A stretch of DNA of 23,750 bases from an uncultured Mycoplasmatota bacterium. Its GTDB lineage: Bacteria; Bacillota_I; Bacilli_A; RF39; UBA660. Positions 22,093 to 23,750 of this stretch are shown here, piece by piece; the stretch's first letter is position 1, and each line of letters opens with the position of its first letter. A model generated the notes under the pieces. It did not search any database. It saw only the letters and a program-made list of their open reading frames with translations, and was not told the DNA's origin. The stretch covers positions 1-23,750 of the forward strand of contig USRP01000016.1 in assembly GCA_900557185.1 (NCBI GenBank). Reading direction: 5' to 3'. The position numbers were made by a program, and so were the translations under genes.

Positions 22093-23646
22093 ATGAATCA
22101 AATGATTGCTTCCATATTACTTGTTTTACTTGGATTATTTATAGGAGTTTTTATTGTTATTGTGTTAAATAACTTAAGAGCAAGTCGTGCTAGTAAGAAA
22201 ATTGAAACACTATTAGAACAAGCAAAAAAAGACGCTGAAAAAATAAAACGTGACTACATCTTGGATGCCAAAGAAGAGGCACATAAATTAAAAATAGATA
22301 CAGATAAAGAAGTAAAAGAGAAAAAAGCCGAAGTAAAAGAATCAGAAGAACGTTTACTTCTTCGTGAAAATTCTATGGATAGAAGAGATCAAACTCTTCA
22401 AAATCGTGAAAAAATGTTAGAAGAAAAAGAAGAAACACTTCTGAATAAACAAAAACAAATCCAAGATGAAATGAGTAAAGTGGAAGATGTAAAAAAAGAA
22501 CAAATTGAACTATTAAATCAAATTGCTGGTTTTTCTAAAAATCAAGCAAGAGATATGGTATTAAAAAAAGTAGAAGATATGATGAGCTTAGAAATTGCAG
22601 CCATCATTAAAGACAAAGAAACAGAAGCAAAATTAGAAGCCGATAAAAAATCAAAAGCAATTATTTTATCAGCAATGCAAAGATATGCCTCTGATGTTGC
22701 AAATGAACAAACAGTTACAGTTGTAACACTACCTAATGATGATATGAAAGGTCGTATCATTGGTCGTGAAGGACGTAATATTCGTACGATTGAAGCTGTA
22801 ACTGGAGTCGATTTAATTATTGATGATACACCAGAAGCAATTGTGTTATCTAGTTTTGATCCATTACGTCGTGAAATCGCTAGAATCACAATTGAAACAT
22901 TAATCAAAGATGGAAGAATCCATCCTGCTCGTATCGAAGAATTATACGATAAAGTAAGCGAAGATATGCATGCGAAAATATTAGAATATGGAAATAATGC
23001 ACTATTTGAATTAGGAATCACAAAAGTAGAACCAGAACTAGTTGAATTAATTGGAAAACTACATTTCCGTACAAGTTTTGGACAAAATGCATTACAACAT
23101 TCTATTGAAGTTGCAAACCTAGCTGGATTAATGGCTAGTGAAATTGGTGAAAATGTATTACTTGCGAAAAGAGCCGGATTATTACATGACATTGGAAAAG
23201 CAATTGATCATGAAGTAGAAGGTAGCCATGTTCAAATTGGTGCTGATATAGCTCGTAAATACCATGAATCTGATGTTGTTGTCAATGCGATTGAATCACA
23301 TCACGGTGATACAGAAGCTACAAGTGTTATTGCCGGATTAGTTGCGATTGCTGATACATTATCTGCATCTCGTCCAGGTGCTAGAAACGACTCATTAGAA
23401 AATTATATGAAACGTCTATCTGACTTAGAAAATATTGCAAATGATATTCCAGGTGTAGAAAAAACATATGCTGTACAAGCAGGTAGAGAATTACGTGTAC
23501 TTGTAAAACCAGAAGAAATCAGCGATCTAGAAAGTTATAAAGTAGCACGTGATATTAAAAATAAAATCGAAGAAGAAATGCAATATCCTGGTACAATTAA
23601 AGTAACAGTAATTCGTGAAGTAAGAGCAACAGAAGAAGCAAAATAA
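22093..23646 (+). CDS. rny: Ribonuclease Y
   Basis: A 517-residue membrane-anchored endoribonuclease that starts the decay of many mRNAs in Firmicutes. Order of parts: membrane anchor (about 5-26), long charged coiled coil (about 30-195), KH RNA-binding domain with GRIIGREGRNIR (220-231), and the HD metal-dependent domain with RAGLLHDIGKAIDH (360-373; His365-Asp366) and further ligands in AIESHHGD. The length and all motifs are normal and the C-terminus ends as usual in a VIREVRAT strand. The ribosome site is TGGAGGAATT. The gene is convergent with nothing; it has its own promoter and a hairpin overlapping its stop codon. Very firm assignment. Confidence 0.97.
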   Translation: MNQMIASILLVLLGLFIGVFIVIVLNNLRASRASKKIETLLEQAKKDAEKIKRDYILDAKEEAHKLKIDTDKEVKEKKAEVKESEERLLLRENSMDRRDQTLQNREKMLEEKEETLLNKQKQIQDEMSKVEDVKKEQIELLNQIAGFSKNQARDMVLKKVEDMMSLEIAAIIKDKETEAKLEADKKSKAIILSAMQRYASDVANEQTVTVVTLPNDDMKGRIIGREGRNIRTIEAVTGVDLIIDDTPEAIVLSSFDPLRREIARITIETLIKDGRIHPARIEELYDKVSEDMHAKILEYGNNALFELGITKVEPELVELIGKLHFRTSFGQNALQHSIEVANLAGLMASEIGENVLLAKRAGLLHDIGKAIDHEVEGSHVQIGADIARKYHESDVVVNAIESHHGDTEATSVIAGLVAIADTLSASRPGARNDSLENYMKRLSDLENIANDIPGVEKTYAVQAGRELRVLVKPEEISDLESYKVARDIKNKIEEEMQYPGTIKVTVIREVRATEEAK

Positions 23647-23658
23647 CTTGCTTCTTTT
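23633..23658 (+). terminator. Intrinsic terminator at the end of rny
   Basis: AAGAAGCAA (23633-23641) pairs with TTGCTTCTT (23648-23656) around AATAAC, followed by only a short T-run (TTTT then GG), so termination may be partial. The stem includes the last codons of rny. Confidence 0.6.
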
Positions 23659-23743
23659 GGTTCAATGTCAAGTAGTGTTGGTGAAACCAAAAACAAATGA
23701 TAAATGAACTGGTTAAGAGGACTAAATCTAGTTCTCTTTTCTT
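23655..23743 (+). other. Intergenic region with two further hairpins after rny
   Basis: TTTTGGTT (23655-23662) pairs with AACCAAAA (23685-23692) across a 22-base loop. A second stem, AAGAGGACTA (23715-23724) with TAGTTCTCTT (23729-23738), one G-T pair, is followed by T-rich sequence and looks like a terminator. No open reading frame and no riboswitch family that I recognise lie between. The window ends 7 bases later. Confidence 0.5.
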
Positions 23744-23750
23744 ATGCTTT

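Noticed and set aside
22542..23192. 216-codon open frame on the minus strand inside rny
   Set aside because: It is the antisense shadow of a strongly conserved gene (KH and HD motifs on the plus strand), with Ser/Ile-rich composition and no ribosome site.
23655..23743. T-box, SAM or other known riboswitch after rny
   Set aside because: The characteristic conserved boxes (for example the T-box GGTGG core) are not present.

Overview
This window is an AT-rich bacterial chromosome segment. Its gene content and style point to a low-GC Firmicute of the Bacilli/Erysipelotrichia or Tenericutes-related kind, most likely an uncultured or host-associated lineage. Support comes from RNase Y, a DUF1292/YrzB-type protein, a CtpE/Exp7-like P-type ATPase, sigma-A promoters (often with an extended TGn -10), GGAGG and AGGTGAT ribosome sites, and tRNAs with encoded CCA. 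UGA is used as a stop (for example at the ends of smsC, the ATPase and the DUF1292 gene) and Trp is TGG, so this is not a code-4 mollicute. The species cannot be named from this window.

Layout. 1-829: the 3' end of an unrecognised AT-rich gene, then a non-coding stretch with two hairpin terminators, each of which may end a small RNA. 830-1210: a small stand-alone membrane protein. 1234-4693: a DUF1292 gene, an 860-residue coiled-coil protein and a small membrane-anchored protein, probably one unit. 4694-6863: an NfeD / SPFH-flotillin / CPBP-protease operon. 6906-10521: an alpha/beta hydrolase, a membrane-anchored MurF-like ligase and D-Ala-D-Ala ligase, a peptidoglycan-precursor operon. 10578-12953: a membrane protein of unknown function and a GT-C-type glycosyltransferase, converging on exodeoxyribonuclease III (minus). 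13739-13901: tRNA-Lys(CTT), minus, with its own promoter and terminator. 13986-15067: a zinc alcohol/polyol dehydrogenase. 15092-17434: a two-gene SUF-like iron-sulfur assembly unit (SufC-like ATPase plus one short SufB/D-like scaffold, the SMS type) followed by a TetR regulator, with a 13-bp perfect inverted repeat at the promoter. 17480-19136: two single-pass extracytoplasmic proteins of unknown function. 19168-21582: the P-type cation ATPase. 21589-21911: a minus-strand tRNA operon in transcription order Ile-Asn-Glu. 22007-23743: RNase Y, followed by several RNA hairpins.

The window is mostly housekeeping: cell-envelope synthesis, membrane quality control, Fe-S assembly, RNA decay and ion transport. 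Transcription units are short, and nearly every one ends in a hairpin that contains the stop codon of its last gene. No insertion sequence, integrase, CRISPR array or defence island is visible. The best candidate for a lesser-known system is the minimal SUF-like pair with a dedicated TetR regulator and a matching operator-like palindrome. The DUF1292 plus giant coiled-coil pair is the most obscure protein-coding unit. Functions are inferred from motifs read by eye; no database search was run.
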